A DNA stretch of 64,000 nucleotides from Sipunculus nudus (lineage: Eukaryota > Annelida > Sipuncula > Golfingiida > Sipunculidae), in the NCBI GenBank assembly GCA_026874595.1, contig CM049311.1, forward strand, positions 10,509,676 through 10,573,675, written 5' to 3'. Every line of letters starts with the position of its first letter. The stretch's first letter is position 1. Made by a program: the position numbers and the translations under genes. The notes beneath the pieces were generated by a model. The model did no database searches and had not been told where the DNA came from. It saw nothing but the letters and a program-made list of their open reading frames with translations. Of the stretch, positions 38,601-49,392 are shown in pieces.

Positions 38601-39050
38601 ACAGTACATCTGTCGAAATGACTGCCTTACTCCATATGGAGATAATGCATTTACAGTGAGTGCCTCCTAGTGGACTGGTTTCGATTACTGCACCTGCATA
38701 CGGAAGATTATCTGTGCTGTTATTAATAGGTAATCAGAGGTAAATAAAGTCTGCCTACAGGGTAAATAAATCTCTTATGATTTAACAGGTAACAACGACC
38801 AGGTAACATTTTTGAGCGACTTCCGTCCTCACAATGACCCCAAGGCTTTCTAAAATAAAAATGACTGGGAATCCTGTTTCTGCTTTCTCTAAGAGCAAGT
38901 CTTACCCACGGGATAAGTTACGGGGGGGGGGGGGGGTTACAGTAAAACCAGAATATAATCCATAGCTCTGCAAAACATCGTTGCTTGCGGTAATTTTTTT
39001 ATCTTTTTTATTGACGAACAAATGATGTAAAGCCTTAAAATATCCAATCA
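35660..39050. other. no supported gene; short 20-bp repeat at 38.1 kb
   Basis: Four imperfect copies of about 20 bp, 'GGGGATxTCCAGAACAACAx', lie at 38,100-38,180. Consecutive minus-strand open frames at 36,961-37,831 encode nothing I recognise. G15 lies at 38,922-38,936. Confidence 0.45.
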
Positions 39051-39052
39051 GT

Positions 39053-39090
39053 GGCGGATTCCGGGTGGGGGGGGGGGGGGGGGGGGGGGG
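39053..39090. repeat. 'CAGTGGCGGATTC' repeat edge with 24-G tract
   Basis: The phrase is a common edge of dispersed invertebrate repeats (from memory). The G run spans 39,067-39,090. Confidence 0.7.
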
Positions 39091-39200
39091 ACCTCCGCCT
39101 TTTGAGCCCAGGCAACCTTTTTTTCTAGGGTTTTAAACCAGTTTTTCCTGACTGGACCCCTTCCTTTCTGATTAAGGCGACCTTTTTAGGTCAGGGTTCA

Positions 39201-41560
39201 TACACTTCGAGCAAATAAAAATTTCATGACTTTTTCAGGACCTTAGACAAAAAAAAACATGACCTTTTTCTCTTCACTTTGACACGCAAACGTTACTTAA
39301 GAAACTTGATGTAAATCATCCTTGCTCATTAAGATATGAAGAATATAGCTAAAAGAATACATATATAGTTAAATATATTTAAGAGTACATTTCAAAAATG
39401 TGTATTTTTTCATTTTCCTCTCATTGTTATAAAAAATATTTGCATGGCCATTAGGACATTTAACAATCCAGTTTAACAGTTCAGTCTTGCAATGTGTTCT
39501 TTTTTTAGTTTAAGATTCAATGAAAAACTTTTTCATATTGAGAATGAAATATAAGACCTAAACAGCTTTCAAACTGTCAATATAATTACTTACAAACACA
39601 GAGATGCAAGAACCCAAGAATCAGTCAGGTGGGTAAATGGTAGCAGAAAACAAACACTGTTTTATTGGGGTCAGCAAGAACTGCACCAATTACTTTGCTG
39701 TATTACTATTTTAAATTAATCAATGTAATGTCAGCAGTTTGATATATGGAAGAAAAAGAAAGATCTTGATTAAGGTTATTAATTCAACTTACTTAGAGGT
39801 CCAATGACATTAGATATTAATACTGTATGATTGTGAACCTGTCTCTTTAATCTGAGCTCACTTCGGCATTTAATTCCCCTATTATCGCTCATATAACGCT
39901 TCTGGTTCCAAAAAATGTTTTGAATTATCATGACCCTATCTATATAATCATGGAATATAATATGTCCTCAATAATCGATTAATAAAATTCAGTACAACTA
40001 CACCTATATAAGTGTTTTGACGGTTCAAAGCGGTCAAGTCCTGTCATAATATTCCATGCCGTCAGCCATGAGGCATTCACGGTTGCACCGGCGCGCACAT
40101 TAATTAGCTCGCTGTGTACAGGACATGGCTTTGAAATAAGACCAGTGGTAGGAAGATTTATTTTCGAGAAAAATATGGGATATTACAGTTAGTTTTCACA
40201 ACCGCACAAATTTCAGCTATTTAAATAATACATAAAATTGAGAAGCATGCACATTTTATTTGCACCGGAAAACATCATCAAAGTTACCGTGGAGTAATAT
40301 GGCGGGAAAACTTTGGCGCCCTTGGTGTCATTTATTCATTCCATTGAAATAGACCGTGGCTCTTTTATCTGCTACATCTGTCAGGACAATTTCTTCGTCA
40401 GTCCTCCATTTTTTTATTTTTAAACCTTAAATATTTTATTTGAACTATTCGTTATTGCGATTTATTGATCTGACTGGTATGTGTATTCATAACGTCCCGT
40501 CAGTTCTACCAACAGGAGTACGGGTCGAATCAATGAATACACTTGCCAAACCATCTGGAATAAACAGGATTGAAATGTTACATGTGCATTCATGAGTCCT
40601 CATTGGCATTTTGATGAGACTTTCTCACAACTTCAAGACAGTATAGATAGGCCTAATATTAATCCATTTTTGTTTAGTAATAAACTTTAAGAGAGACACG
40701 AATGCTTGGAGTATGGGCATTTAAATTCGCTATATGCAACAGAAGGCCCGGGAGGGCAGGGGATAAAGCATTAAACCTCGGTATAGACTCCCGGTGACCG
40801 GGACTGTTGGGATCTGAATGGATAATAATGATTCTATCGTAATGACTTTAAAAGCAACATTCGGTTATTTATAATTTTCTGAAAATCGTAGCATATAATA
40901 CTTTTCTTTCATATTAAAAACTTATTTTTTAAATTCCAATTTTCAATACACAACAGTCTTTCATCACTGAAAATTATCTTAGAAAGAATTTTTATTTATG
41001 GTTTAACATCTTGAACTCATAGGCTTAAGTGATTTTTTTTATTGCAAAAGACCGTGAAATACCAACCATTTTTATTTGTCTCATATACGTACCATTTTTA
41101 GCTTCCCCCCTGTAATGTCAAACTGCATTTGCACAGAACTTGGCATTGCCGAGTTCTGAAAACAGAAACAGAAAAGCTTAGAATTTGGTTCGCTTAGTAT
41201 CCTACAAACACCACTCAATTCTTGAATTTGTAGATCTTGAACGCATATTTAGCTTAATAAAGACTGCCTGGCATTTATTTAACGAAAGTATTCATGAGAA
41301 TGGCATGGCATGACGGCAATGGGGGGGTTGACCGCCCAGATAGGGAAGAGCGGATGCAAACCTAATACAGCACTACAAGGGGGAAAAAGCCCAGGGGTAT
41401 TCTGGTTAAGGTGGTTTTCATGAATCACGTACTTTCAATCTTTGATAAATATAATAAAGTTGATACAAAATCTATTCAAACAATCATAAAATGAAAAATC
41501 ATGACTTTTTCATGACTTTTGAGAATTTTCTAAAAAATCATGACTGGTCATTCCTCCTTG
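39201..41560. mobile_element. possible hAT-like non-autonomous element
   Basis: The left edge has CAGGGTTCATACACTTCGAG then AAATTTCATGACTTTTTCAGG. The right edge at 41,480-41,560 has AAATCATGACTTTTTCATGA, repeated CATGACT, and ends near 'CTTGTACACG'. In hAT elements CAGGGTT-type ends with such subterminal repeats are known. I could not confirm matching terminal inverted repeats or an 8-bp duplication, and no transposase is readable inside. Confidence 0.3.
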
Positions 41561-42006
41561 TACACGTTTTATAATCGTGCATCCTCCCTCGGAAATAGAA
41601 AGAGAACGTCATGGACGTAGTGCTCACCCGGCATCCCCAAAAACATAAAATATTGCAATTTTCATTAAGTGCATGGAATGAACTTTTTATCCCTGAGAGT
41701 TGGTATCTCAGGAGGCCTAACCTGCAGATTAAAAGTTATCATGTGTGAAATTTGACATACTGCTCCATGGCCATTCAGATCAAACAATCAGAGACTCCAA
41801 ATAAGTAAAAAATAATTAAGAAGAAGCATTTTTTATTATTTTGAAATGTTTTGGTAAATTTGCATTATTAATAACTTTTAAAAGAGATGATTAAGCATGA
41901 CCATAATTTTATCAGTATAGGAGAACAAAAAGATAAACTGCTTAAAACCTAACTCCGAAACGTATAAGATATACTTGTCATATTAATTAGTAGTGGATTC
42001 ACTCAT

Positions 42007-42862
42007 TGTTACAGATGTCTCTTTTATTGTATGCAACAGTCTTACCTGTGTATGTGCAGCGCCAGCATTGTCCGTAGCTATGAAGGTATAGCCCGGCCCA
42101 CACATGGGGTCTGACGTGTAAACCCGGCGGTCATGCAAGTCTTGGGCTTTCTCGCCTGGCCGAGTGGGGTCGGCCCACTTGCGAACCCTGATATGAAGAA
42201 ACACAGCGTTCGTTGTTCTAGATGTTTCCTGTAACGTGTGTATTATTGGGTTCTTTAGATTGTTCGGGAAATGGAAAGTTCTCGGCTTGAGGTGAAAAGT
42301 TATAAGGGGCTGTGTTTAGAGCCGGTAGAGAGAGGAGAGAAATATTCCAGCGGACACAGAAGAGTGTTAGTCAGTTTGTGGACCTTTTCCTATAATTGCG
42401 GCAGTTATAGCCTTTCTTCGAATTATTAACGGATTTTATATAGTCTTCAGTTTGCCTATGGGATCACTGCCAGGATTTCACTTTTGGATTACAACAAATT
42501 GATTTTGTGATTGAACTGGACTGTTATTCTCTAAGAAGATTTATGTTAACTGTACATCTGGATTATATGCATTAAAGGACTTTTGTCGCTGTAACAGTGG
42601 TGGTATCCAGGTCCTGTACACTTTATTTATATACTCATATTGATTAACTGTTGTTATACTGTGTAATTGTATTGATGTAGTGTATTGTAATGTTAGGATT
42701 GTTTTAAGATAAATTATAATTATTTGTTAACAACCACTGACTTCCTTATTCATTCCCCTAGACATTTCACGCTGCCTAGTGTAACAGAATCTGATTTTTT
42801 CCATTATAAATTTATGTTCGTCACGACTACGTGATCTGTTGATATTAGGTTCCGTAACATAA
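42007..42862 (+). repeat. 5' LTR of Gmr1-type Ty3/gypsy element
   Basis: Starts TGTTAC and ends GTAACA, a perfect 6-bp inverted terminus of the TG...CA type. The right boundary is set by comparison with the inverted copy at 58.2-59.0 kb, where homology stops at the same base. Directly inside lies 'TTTGGGACCAAGCCGGGATG', a candidate primer-binding site that I could not match to a tRNA. Minus-strand open frames within the LTR have no meaning. Confidence 0.8.
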
Positions 42863-43026
42863 ATTTGGGACCAAGCCGGGATGCTTAATAGTTTTGAAAC
42901 TTTATTAGACCTTGACTCAGACACATTGTTTTATCATATATTGTTTACAAGATTACATATTGTTTACAATGCATTGTTTACAGGATTTATCTCAGTGGTT
43001 TTTTATTATTGATTAAACATCTTAAC

Positions 43027-43750
43027 ATGGCAGATTTCAAACCTGAGACATTTGTTGAGGATCCCGTTCCTGATCAATTTGAACAGTTGACAAAAGATCA
43101 GTTGTTTCGTTTGTGACAACACTTAGGGCTAAGTGTGAAAAAAGCTTTGAGAAAGCCTGATATCATTGCTAAAATCATGCAGGGTCTAGTTAGCAAAGGT
43201 TTGATTGAAAAGAGTGGAGTGGAATCATAAAAAATGACAGCCTTGATTGCAGTTAGAATTAAAAAAAATGCTAGGACAAAAGAGCAGTTGTTGGATCGCT
43301 GGTGTAGTTCGAAAAATGTAATAAAAAATTATGACAATTTGCACCAGTTGATTTTGCCTGAAGAATTTAATAAGCGCTGCATTAACGCAGATGTTAAAAC
43401 TTTTCTTGATGAGAAACGTCCTTAAACACTTGACATTGCTGCTCAACTAGCTGATGATCATTCATTAACACACAAAATGTCCTTTACTGGCAAATCAAAC
43501 CGGTCATTCACAATCAAGAATGTAAATCAGTATGGTCAAAAGAATTTTAAAGCGCAGTCAACCAGTACTAGTAGTCCTGATAGTTCAGCAAAGTTCATTG
43601 CTACACCTTAGTCCACGTCCACTGTGTCTGAATCCAACCAAGGCCAGTCATTTAAAAAAAAATCTGTAATTACTGCAAAAAGGAAGGTCATCTAATATTT
43701 GACTGCTGGAAACTTGCAAACAGACCAAAGGGTAAGGCCAAAATAAAAGA
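43027..43750 (+). pseudogene. gag of Gmr1-type element, SCAN-like domain and zinc knuckle
   Basis: Begins at ATG 43,027 (MADFKPETFVEDPVPDQFEQ). A stop near 43,117 follows DQLFRL. The part from 43,234 reads WCSSKNVIKNYDNLHQLILP then EEFNKRCINADVKTFLDEK, with a stop before the continuing TLDIAAQLADDHSLTHK; this resembles the SCAN-like capsid region of Gmr1 gags. A CCHC knuckle lies at 43,665-43,706 (C-N-Y-C-K-K-E-G-H-L-I-F-D-C, spacing CX2CX4HX4C), but a frame break separates it from the capsid part. Gag would package element RNA. This copy is broken at several places and interrupted downstream by a MITE. Confidence 0.8.
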
Positions 43751-44063
43751 AAGGTATGGTTCGAGGGCACTTTTTTTCAGAAAACAATGCAGGCGGCCGG
43801 GTGTTTTTTTTTATTTTTAAATTTTTGGTATGTTTCGATAAAAATGACAAATGATTAGGGAAAAGCATGATAATAACAGATTTATTTTGCTAAACAAGTA
43901 AAAGCCCTACATAAAAAAAGGAAATTGTATGATTTCATCTCCTTGAAAGAAATGCCCGAGCGGTTGCAGCACAAAATTGTTAAGTTTCTATTGAAAATAA
44001 AAATAAAAAATTTTGATGCGGGGATTTAAATTTGATGCAGGCGGTGCCTGAGAACCATACCTT
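43751..44063. mobile_element. 313-bp MITE inserted in the Gmr1 element
   Basis: Left terminus AAGGTATGGTTCGAGGGCAC (43,751-43,770). Right terminus on the other strand AAGGTATGGTTCTCAGGCAC (44,044-44,063). 17 of 20 positions agree. The interior is A+T-rich and non-coding, and has GCAGGCGG near both ends. Flanks show no clear duplication; the superfamily is unknown. Host-element coding resumes just outside (KPFGFVSKSM from about 44,078). Confidence 0.78.
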
Positions 44064-44077
44064 GTATTTTTTTGGCC

Positions 44078-44625
44078 TAAACCTTTTGGTTTTGTTTCAA
44101 AATCTATGCATAGCATAGTACAAGAGCCAAGCTCTTTTCATGTAAATAAGGGGTACAACTCCTTTATTGACTCGTATAAAGAGTTTGATGCTACGGAGGC
44201 CAACGTACCGTCTGACTCCAAAGAAGATTCCGTAGCTTGCGGGGTAAAAGCCTCAGTTGATTCCTGCGAGGAATTTAAGAAGGCTAGGTCCTTTCAAGAC
44301 TCCTGCGAGGAGTATTCTTTAAATAAGGCAATGTCCTTTTATGACAGTATATTTTATGGGAGAGTATTTCAAATGAGGCCAGGTCCTCTTATGACAAACA
44401 GAAGTCTGTTTCAGCTGAGGAAAAATCCTCTGTTGACTCCCATGAGAAGTTTCATTGTAATAAGGATGAAAATTCCTGTTATGACTCTGAAAAAGAGTAC
44501 TATCAATGTCAGTTCTTTGTTTGATGAAACTGAGGTAGTAGATTCCTCTCCTGACTCCGAAATGGAGTTATTTGAGCCATTTATACATGATTCATACATT
44601 TGTGTCACTTTCAAGTGATTTTTCA
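44078..44625 (+). pseudogene. Gmr1 gag-protease linker with degenerate 'SxDSxEEF' repeats
   Basis: The reading has recurring short units: SFIDSYKEF, SVDSCEEF, SFQDSCEEY, SFYDS; after a frameshift near 44,350 it continues in another frame as SSYDKQK, SVDSHEKF, SCYDSEKEY, and finally SSPDSEMEL. Each unit is Ser-x-Asp-Ser-x-Glu-Glu-aromatic, about 15-20 residues apart. The pattern survives the frameshift at DNA level, so it predates decay. Function unknown; such low-complexity acidic linkers lie between gag and protease here. Confidence 0.6.
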
Positions 44626-44973
44626 GATTCTATCCCTATTAGAATTTTTAGGGGCACTGGTTCAGGCCAAACTCTCATGTTAGCAAACACTTTGCCATTT
44701 TCTAATAGGTCTTTTACTGGTGCACATGCACTTGTTAATGGTGCGTTTTCAGACAAGCAAACTTTAGTTCCGCTTCACAGTATACATTTAAAGTCAGATT
44801 TGATTTCTGGGAATATTACTGTGGGCATATTAAGAACTACTTTACCTTTTAAGGGAATGCGGTTGCTGCTAGGGAATGATGTTGCAGGTGACAAAGTACA
44901 GCCTGTACTAATAGTGACAGAAAAGCCGTCACTTGATCAGGACACTGATTCCTGCTTTCGAGGAACAATTTAG
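44572..44973 (+). pseudogene. retropepsin-like aspartic protease, active-site Asp lost
   Basis: The open reading matches the Gmr1 protease pattern: IRIFRGTGSGQTLM (active-site loop), SFTGAHALVNG, VPLHSIHLKSDLISG, VTVGIL-type strand and LLLGNDVAGDKV. The family has Asp-Thr/Ser-Gly at the loop. Here the codon at 44,653-44,655 is GGC (Gly), one transition from GAC, so the enzyme would be dead even if translated. Protease would process the Gag-Pol polyprotein. It leads directly into integrase. Confidence 0.8.
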
Positions 44974-45800
44974 TAAAATTATTGTTGACTGTGTTGGACC
45001 ACTGCCCAAAACAAAATATGAACATGAATACATGAATGACAATTATGTGAGTATCTACCAGGTTCCCTGAGGCAATACCATTGCGCAAAATTAATGCTAA
45101 AAGTGTTGTAAAAAAACTTTACAACTTTTAGATTACCAAAATCCGTCCAGTCTGACAAAGGGTCTAATTTTATGTCTGGCTTATTCCAGCAAGTTATGCT
45201 TGAGCTATCTATAAAACAGTACAGCTCTTCGCCATACAATTCTGAAAGTCAGGGTGCCCTCGAGCGTTTTCACCAGACATTAAAAAACATGATTAGGACT
45301 TACTCATATGACACACAGAAAGACTGGGATGAAGGAATCCACTTTGGTATTTGCTGTAGGAGAATCCTTTCAAGAGTCCTTGGGTTTCAGTCCCTTTGAA
45401 CTAGTTTTCAGACATTCAGTTCGCAGTTCATTAAAACTGCTTAAAGAAAAACTCTTGTGTGAAAATCCTGATTCTCTTAGTTTATTGCATTATATCTCAG
45501 ACTTTCGCACTAAACTACACAATGCTTGTGAGATTGCAAAGTCTAATCTAAAATCTGCACAAACTAAAATGAAAACAGAGTATGACAAGCACACTGTAAG
45601 TAGGACGTTTGAGTGACCTGGTGGAAAGGTCCTTGCCTTACTATCTATTCCAGGCAGACCTCTGCAAGCTAGGTATTTTGGTCCTTACATTGTTGACAAG
45701 AAAGTCAGTGATTTAAATTACATACTGTTGACAAAAGACAGGCTAAAAAAAAAAAACTGTGCCATTTTAACATATTCTGACATAAATAGCACATCAGATG
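44955..45800 (+). pseudogene. integrase core and GPY module, upstream of RT
   Basis: DDE integrase remnant, which would insert element DNA. First Asp: IIVDCVGPLPKTK (GAC 44,987-44,989). Second: SDKGSNFMSGLF (GAC 45,154-45,156). Glu: GALERFHQTL (GAG 45,262-45,264). The last two are 36 codons apart, giving the expected DD35E spacing. After the core, FQESLGFSPFELVF and SACEIAKSNLKSAQ-like helices, then FGPYIVDKKVSDLNYIL at 45,676, the GPY/F module. The catalytic triad survives but frames change near 45,065, 45,120 and 45,340, and stops occur. Confidence 0.85.
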
Positions 45801-45889
45801 TTTACATAGTGTTACTGCTGTGAATTGTGTAAAAACTGACCCTGACCCAGTTAAAGAAGATACTGATTGTAAGTGTGATTTAGACATTA

Positions 45890-46560
45890 AGTGTGGAACA
45901 GTACCACTTTAAACTCAGACGTGCTTAAGTTCCGGGATGCAAAACTGTCACACCTTACCGCACAACAATTACTAGACCTTAAGAACCTGCTGCGGAATAA
46001 TAACCATTTGTTTAGTGACATTCCACACCGAACTAACATATTGTGCCATTGCGTAGGTCATGCGCAGTCAAGCAGCATCCTTATAGACTGAATCCAGAAA
46101 AGCAAAAGTATCTACAGGATGAGATTCAATATTTGTGGACAATGATTTGATTGAACCTAGTAAGAGTAACTGGAGTTCACCGTGTGTTCTTGTGCCAAAA
46201 CCTGATGGAAGTTACCGTATGTGCACAGATTATCGAAAACTGACACCAAGACTGACACGTTCCCGTTTCCGAGGATCGATGATTGTATTGATAGAGTCGG
46301 TAGCTAAAGATATGTTTCCAAGTTTGACTTGCTAAAAGGATACTGGCAAGTTCCGCTGACAGAACGAGCGAAAGAAGTGTCCGCATTTGTGATGCCGCAA
46401 GGAGGTACCAGTATAAAATTATCCCGTTTGGCATGAAGAACTCACCAGCCACGTTTCAGCGGCTCATCCATATGGTTATCAAGGACACTCAGGGCTGCGA
46501 CGCATATATTGATGACCTCATCGTGTACAGCAGCTCCTGGGAGAAACATCTGCTTGGTCA
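45890..46560 (+). pseudogene. Ty3/gypsy reverse transcriptase, truncated
   Basis: Upstream segment LSHLTAQQLLDLKNLLRNN (about 45,940) is the usual RT lead-in. WSSPCVLVPKPDGSYRMCTD at about 46,170 is RT finger motif 1-2. FDLLKGYWQVPLTERAKEVS (about 46,322) holds motif A. IIPFGMKNSPATFQRLIH (about 46,420) is motif B. DAYIDDLIVYSSSWEKHL (YIDD Asp codons at 46,511-46,516) is motif C. Two frame breaks divide the region. Coding similarity ends near 46,560; RNase H is missing. Confidence 0.85.
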
Positions 46561-46699
46561 CGCTAGGACAAATTATATGTTGACACAAATGTATTTGCCA
46601 GGTCAGGGAATGTTAGATGAGAGCCCCACAGGATGATAAGATATGGTCAAGGAAATGTGGTAAATAATATTAATTAATGTTGTATTTATCTGTATGATT

Positions 46700-47070
46700 A
46701 GTTGTGTTGATCAGTAGATTTTTTTGTTTATATATCAAGTATTTAAACAGACACTGCCGAATAGGGAATTGCATTGTAATACAGTTAGGATTGCAGGTCA
46801 AGGTGCATTTGATTGTAAATAGAAGGATGAAGGGATCCCTTACTTTAAATGTCGAAATGCGGAATTGTGAAATTGCTATAATTGTGGGAGGATCGGTCAT
46901 TTTTCGCGAATTTGCAGGAATTTGTCAACTTGGAATGATATGGAAGACAATGTTGTAAGGATCAGTCATTTTGTGCGAGATTGCAGGAATTTTTCGACAC
47001 GGGATGATTTGGATGACAAGTTGAGATGGTGTTGCACTGCTATATAGTTCTCTGACTCAAAATGAAGCGA
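46700..47070 (+). pseudogene. LINE ORF1 zinc-knuckle remnant
   Basis: At 46,874-46,915 the reading is CYNCGRIGHFSRIC, a CX2CX4HX4C knuckle. A partial upstream knuckle (YFKCRNAEL) and a decayed downstream one (VRISHFVRDCRNF at about 46,955) make a series, as in ORF1 proteins of Tx1-like and related LINEs, which bind RNA. Stops flank it. The retroviral-like gag of the neighbouring Gmr1 element lies 3 kb upstream and has its own knuckle, so this is a separate element. Confidence 0.6.
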
Positions 47071-47119
47071 TCGTAATTGTTGTTCACTTGTCCCATCCCA
47101 ATCTGAAAGTGTTTGCTTT

Positions 47120-47345
47120 ATGTTTGCTTTGTAATTGGAAATATAATGAAAAATGGGAATGTGGTTATAGTTGGAGACTTCAATTTTTATGGACAGAGGT
47201 AAATTACTGCAGGCTTAACGGATCTTTGGGACTGTCTCAATCTTATTACGGATGATACTTAATTTGAACATGGGCAATCTAAGGTGTGCACACTGACTCA
47301 CCCATTCCCGACCATTATGCATTTAATTTTAAACTCGACTTCTCG
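47120..47345 (+). pseudogene. LINE AP-endonuclease remnant
   Basis: The reading NVVIVGDFNFYG at 47,158-47,193 is the GDFN motif of the apurinic-like endonuclease at the N-terminus of LINE ORF2. LTDLWDCLNLITDD follows, typical of the next strand. It lies 200 bp after the knuckle remnant, the expected ORF1-ORF2 order. A Lys-rich low-complexity stretch follows at 47,345-47,410. No reverse transcriptase follows, so the copy is truncated. Confidence 0.65.
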
Positions 47346-47552
47346 AAACCTAAAAAAAAAAAACAATAAAAAAAAAACAAAAAAAAAACGAGCCATCAAG
47401 AAAACGATCAACAACGATGAGCAAGAAGTATGCACGTATTGGATGTTAAAGGTGCATGCAGCAGCTCAGCCAACAAGGGCCTTTGTGATCTTTTTGATCA
47501 ACATACAAAAACAAGATGAAACAACTGTTACAGTGAAGAAGATTACTCCTTG

Positions 47553-47860
47553 AGGCTTGTAATGTAATAATCATCTTATAATGTAACATTATCCAATAAT
47601 GTAATAAGAAATTAACTGATAATGTTACACAAAGTGATAGCGTAATGACAAATCAACTGATAATCTAAGAACAACCGATTATGTAATAAAAAAAAATAAC
47701 CGTTAAGGTAACACTTACCAATAATGTAATACAAAATCAACCGATAATGTAACAACAATTGCTAACTGAAAACGTAATACGAAATTACCCGATAATGTAA
47801 TACAGTTATTTATAACCGTTAATGTAAAACAAATTTAACCGGTAATGTAATTACACTTTA
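47553..47860 (+). repeat. array of 'ACCGATAATGTAATA' motifs, left copy of an inverted pair
   Basis: About 15 imperfect copies of a 16-20 nt unit (AACCGATAATGTAATACAAA). The sequence order corresponds unit by unit to the reverse complement of 52,652-52,966, from 'ATGTAATAATCATCTTATAATGTA' at the outer edge to 'GTAATxACACTTTA' at the inner edge. Beyond those edges similarity stops. Confidence 0.9.
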
Positions 47861-49179
47861 ACGAACATACAAAATCGTTTGTGATCGTTTGTGATCGAAA
47901 TGCAACCAATCTAAACGATTGTTAACGAATTAATTATATACACTTCATCGCCAGGTAGGTCCTTGATAAAATCTTTTGCATTCCAAAAACTGAGTAATTG
48001 TGACTTAAATTCTTTTGGTGACGAGTACCAGTGTTCTACGCCGCAAAGCAAATATTTGCATTCCACCAAAAAAATGCACAACATTCATCATCTACACAAT
48101 TAAATTTATAACATGTACACTAGGGTCCAATCGGTCTCGACGTTTAGTTGGTCTCTTGGGATATTTTAATGAGATATGAGATTTTTTTCAAATTGGTTCT
48201 CTAATCGTTGTTCATAAATAAATAAAGTTTGAAGCCAATCATTGAGTCAAAAATAGTTGAGTAATTTGTGAATGGAACGGTCCTGTGACCTTGACCTTTG
48301 ACCGTGTGACCCATAAAACGAAAAGGTGAGCAATATGTCGAAGATGAAAGGTTTTTGATGAAAAAAGTAGCTTAAAATGAATCAACAATCTTTTCAAAGA
48401 AATGGATCCTGTTACATGCCGTATATGATCTAAAATGTAGAAAAAAATCGTTAAAATTAGAAAGAATACAGATGGCGTCACCAGTTATCGGGAACTGACA
48501 AAACTAGTGAATACTCACGACAAGATTCATGACAATCCATGCATTAATTATCGCGATACTGGAGGTTTTTGTATCAAACTTTAATTATTCTGGGGTACCT
48601 TCAAGCCCCACAGCTCGAATTATATTGGTCACAGTGATCTTATTTCAGGTTTCGAAGGAGATGTTTTATTTACCTCTATGCATATTAACTTAACAGTTTC
48701 TAGAATCGGCCTTTAAGATTTGTGCCTTACTAACGAACGCCCGGAAAACCGAACAGTTGGCAGTCAAGGCGCCAAATACCTTGCTGCGCTAAAATGAAGA
48801 AAACTATAGCAGCCAGTTCTTCAAAACTGTAAACTGTACAAGTGCGAAATACTACGGATATTTTGAAGAATATCTTTCCAATTTATATTTTTTACAGCTG
48901 CTGCAGACAAATTTGCAAAAAAAAAAGGATCTGACTTCCGCTTTTCCCTGAAATTTATGGTTATTATTGGTGCAATGTATGTTATGTTTTGAAATTTGAT
49001 AAGTTTATAAATCCTGGATAGTTCTTTCAGCTTTTGCAAGGCTCGATGCCATGTATAATTGCTTCATTTTTACTAATTTTTGGTGATTTTGTTCGAACTC
49101 AGAAATTACGATTGGTCAGTTGTCAACAAATCACTTACCGTAAACGTTAGACCAAAACAATGTCTTCCTTAATATCAAG
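47861..49179. other. no gene; AGGTCA cluster and repeat piece
   Basis: TGACCTTGACCTTTGACC at 48,286-48,303 gives three AGGTCA-type half-sites on the minus strand. 48,610-48,740 resembles 185-310. No coding region is seen. Confidence 0.45.
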
Positions 49180-49392
49180 CTAGGTCAATAGTAGTCCATA
49201 CATGGACCTCCTATGATACTTCTGCTGGACGGACATTACGGTTCAAGGGCCCAATGTAAATTCAATATAGACACTCCGCAACGTATTTGCAACGATAGGT
49301 CGAGGGCCCTCGGTGGAGATGACAGGTCTGATCACTCGAAAAAATTGCATCAGGCTTATCAACACTATCTTCACTAACCTTTTGCATGTATG
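49180..49392 (+). repeat. inner inverted repeat, left arm
   Basis: Matches the reverse complement of 51,050-51,238 closely (shared 'GACACTCCGCAACGTATTTG', 'CGATAGGTCGAGGGCCCTCG'). The left arm has about 26 extra bases (around 'GGACGGACATTACGG'). A 14-bp edge segment is inverted between the arms. Confidence 0.9.

Larger units (their letters stand above)
42007..46560 (+). mobile_element. Gmr1-type Ty3/gypsy retrotransposon, 3'-truncated
   Basis: Order: LTR, gag with SCAN-like region and CCHC knuckle, Ser/Glu-rich repeat linker, protease, integrase with GPY module, reverse transcriptase. Integrase lies before reverse transcriptase, the opposite of ordinary Ty3/gypsy elements and diagnostic of the Gmr1 group. 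The copy stops shortly after the RT YIDD motif; RNase H, polypurine tract and 3' LTR are absent. A MITE interrupts it at 43.75-44.06 kb. Many stops and frameshifts make it inactive. Confidence 0.85.

Noticed and set aside
46874-46915. CCHC knuckle as the Gag knuckle of the Gmr1-type element
   Set aside because: The Gmr1 element has its own knuckle at 43,665-43,706 and this one lies downstream of its RT, next to a LINE endonuclease motif, so it belongs to a different element.
47345-47553. Lys-rich reading (KKKNNKKKTKKKR) as a nuclear protein exon
   Set aside because: It is a translation of an A-rich low-complexity tract after a LINE endonuclease remnant.
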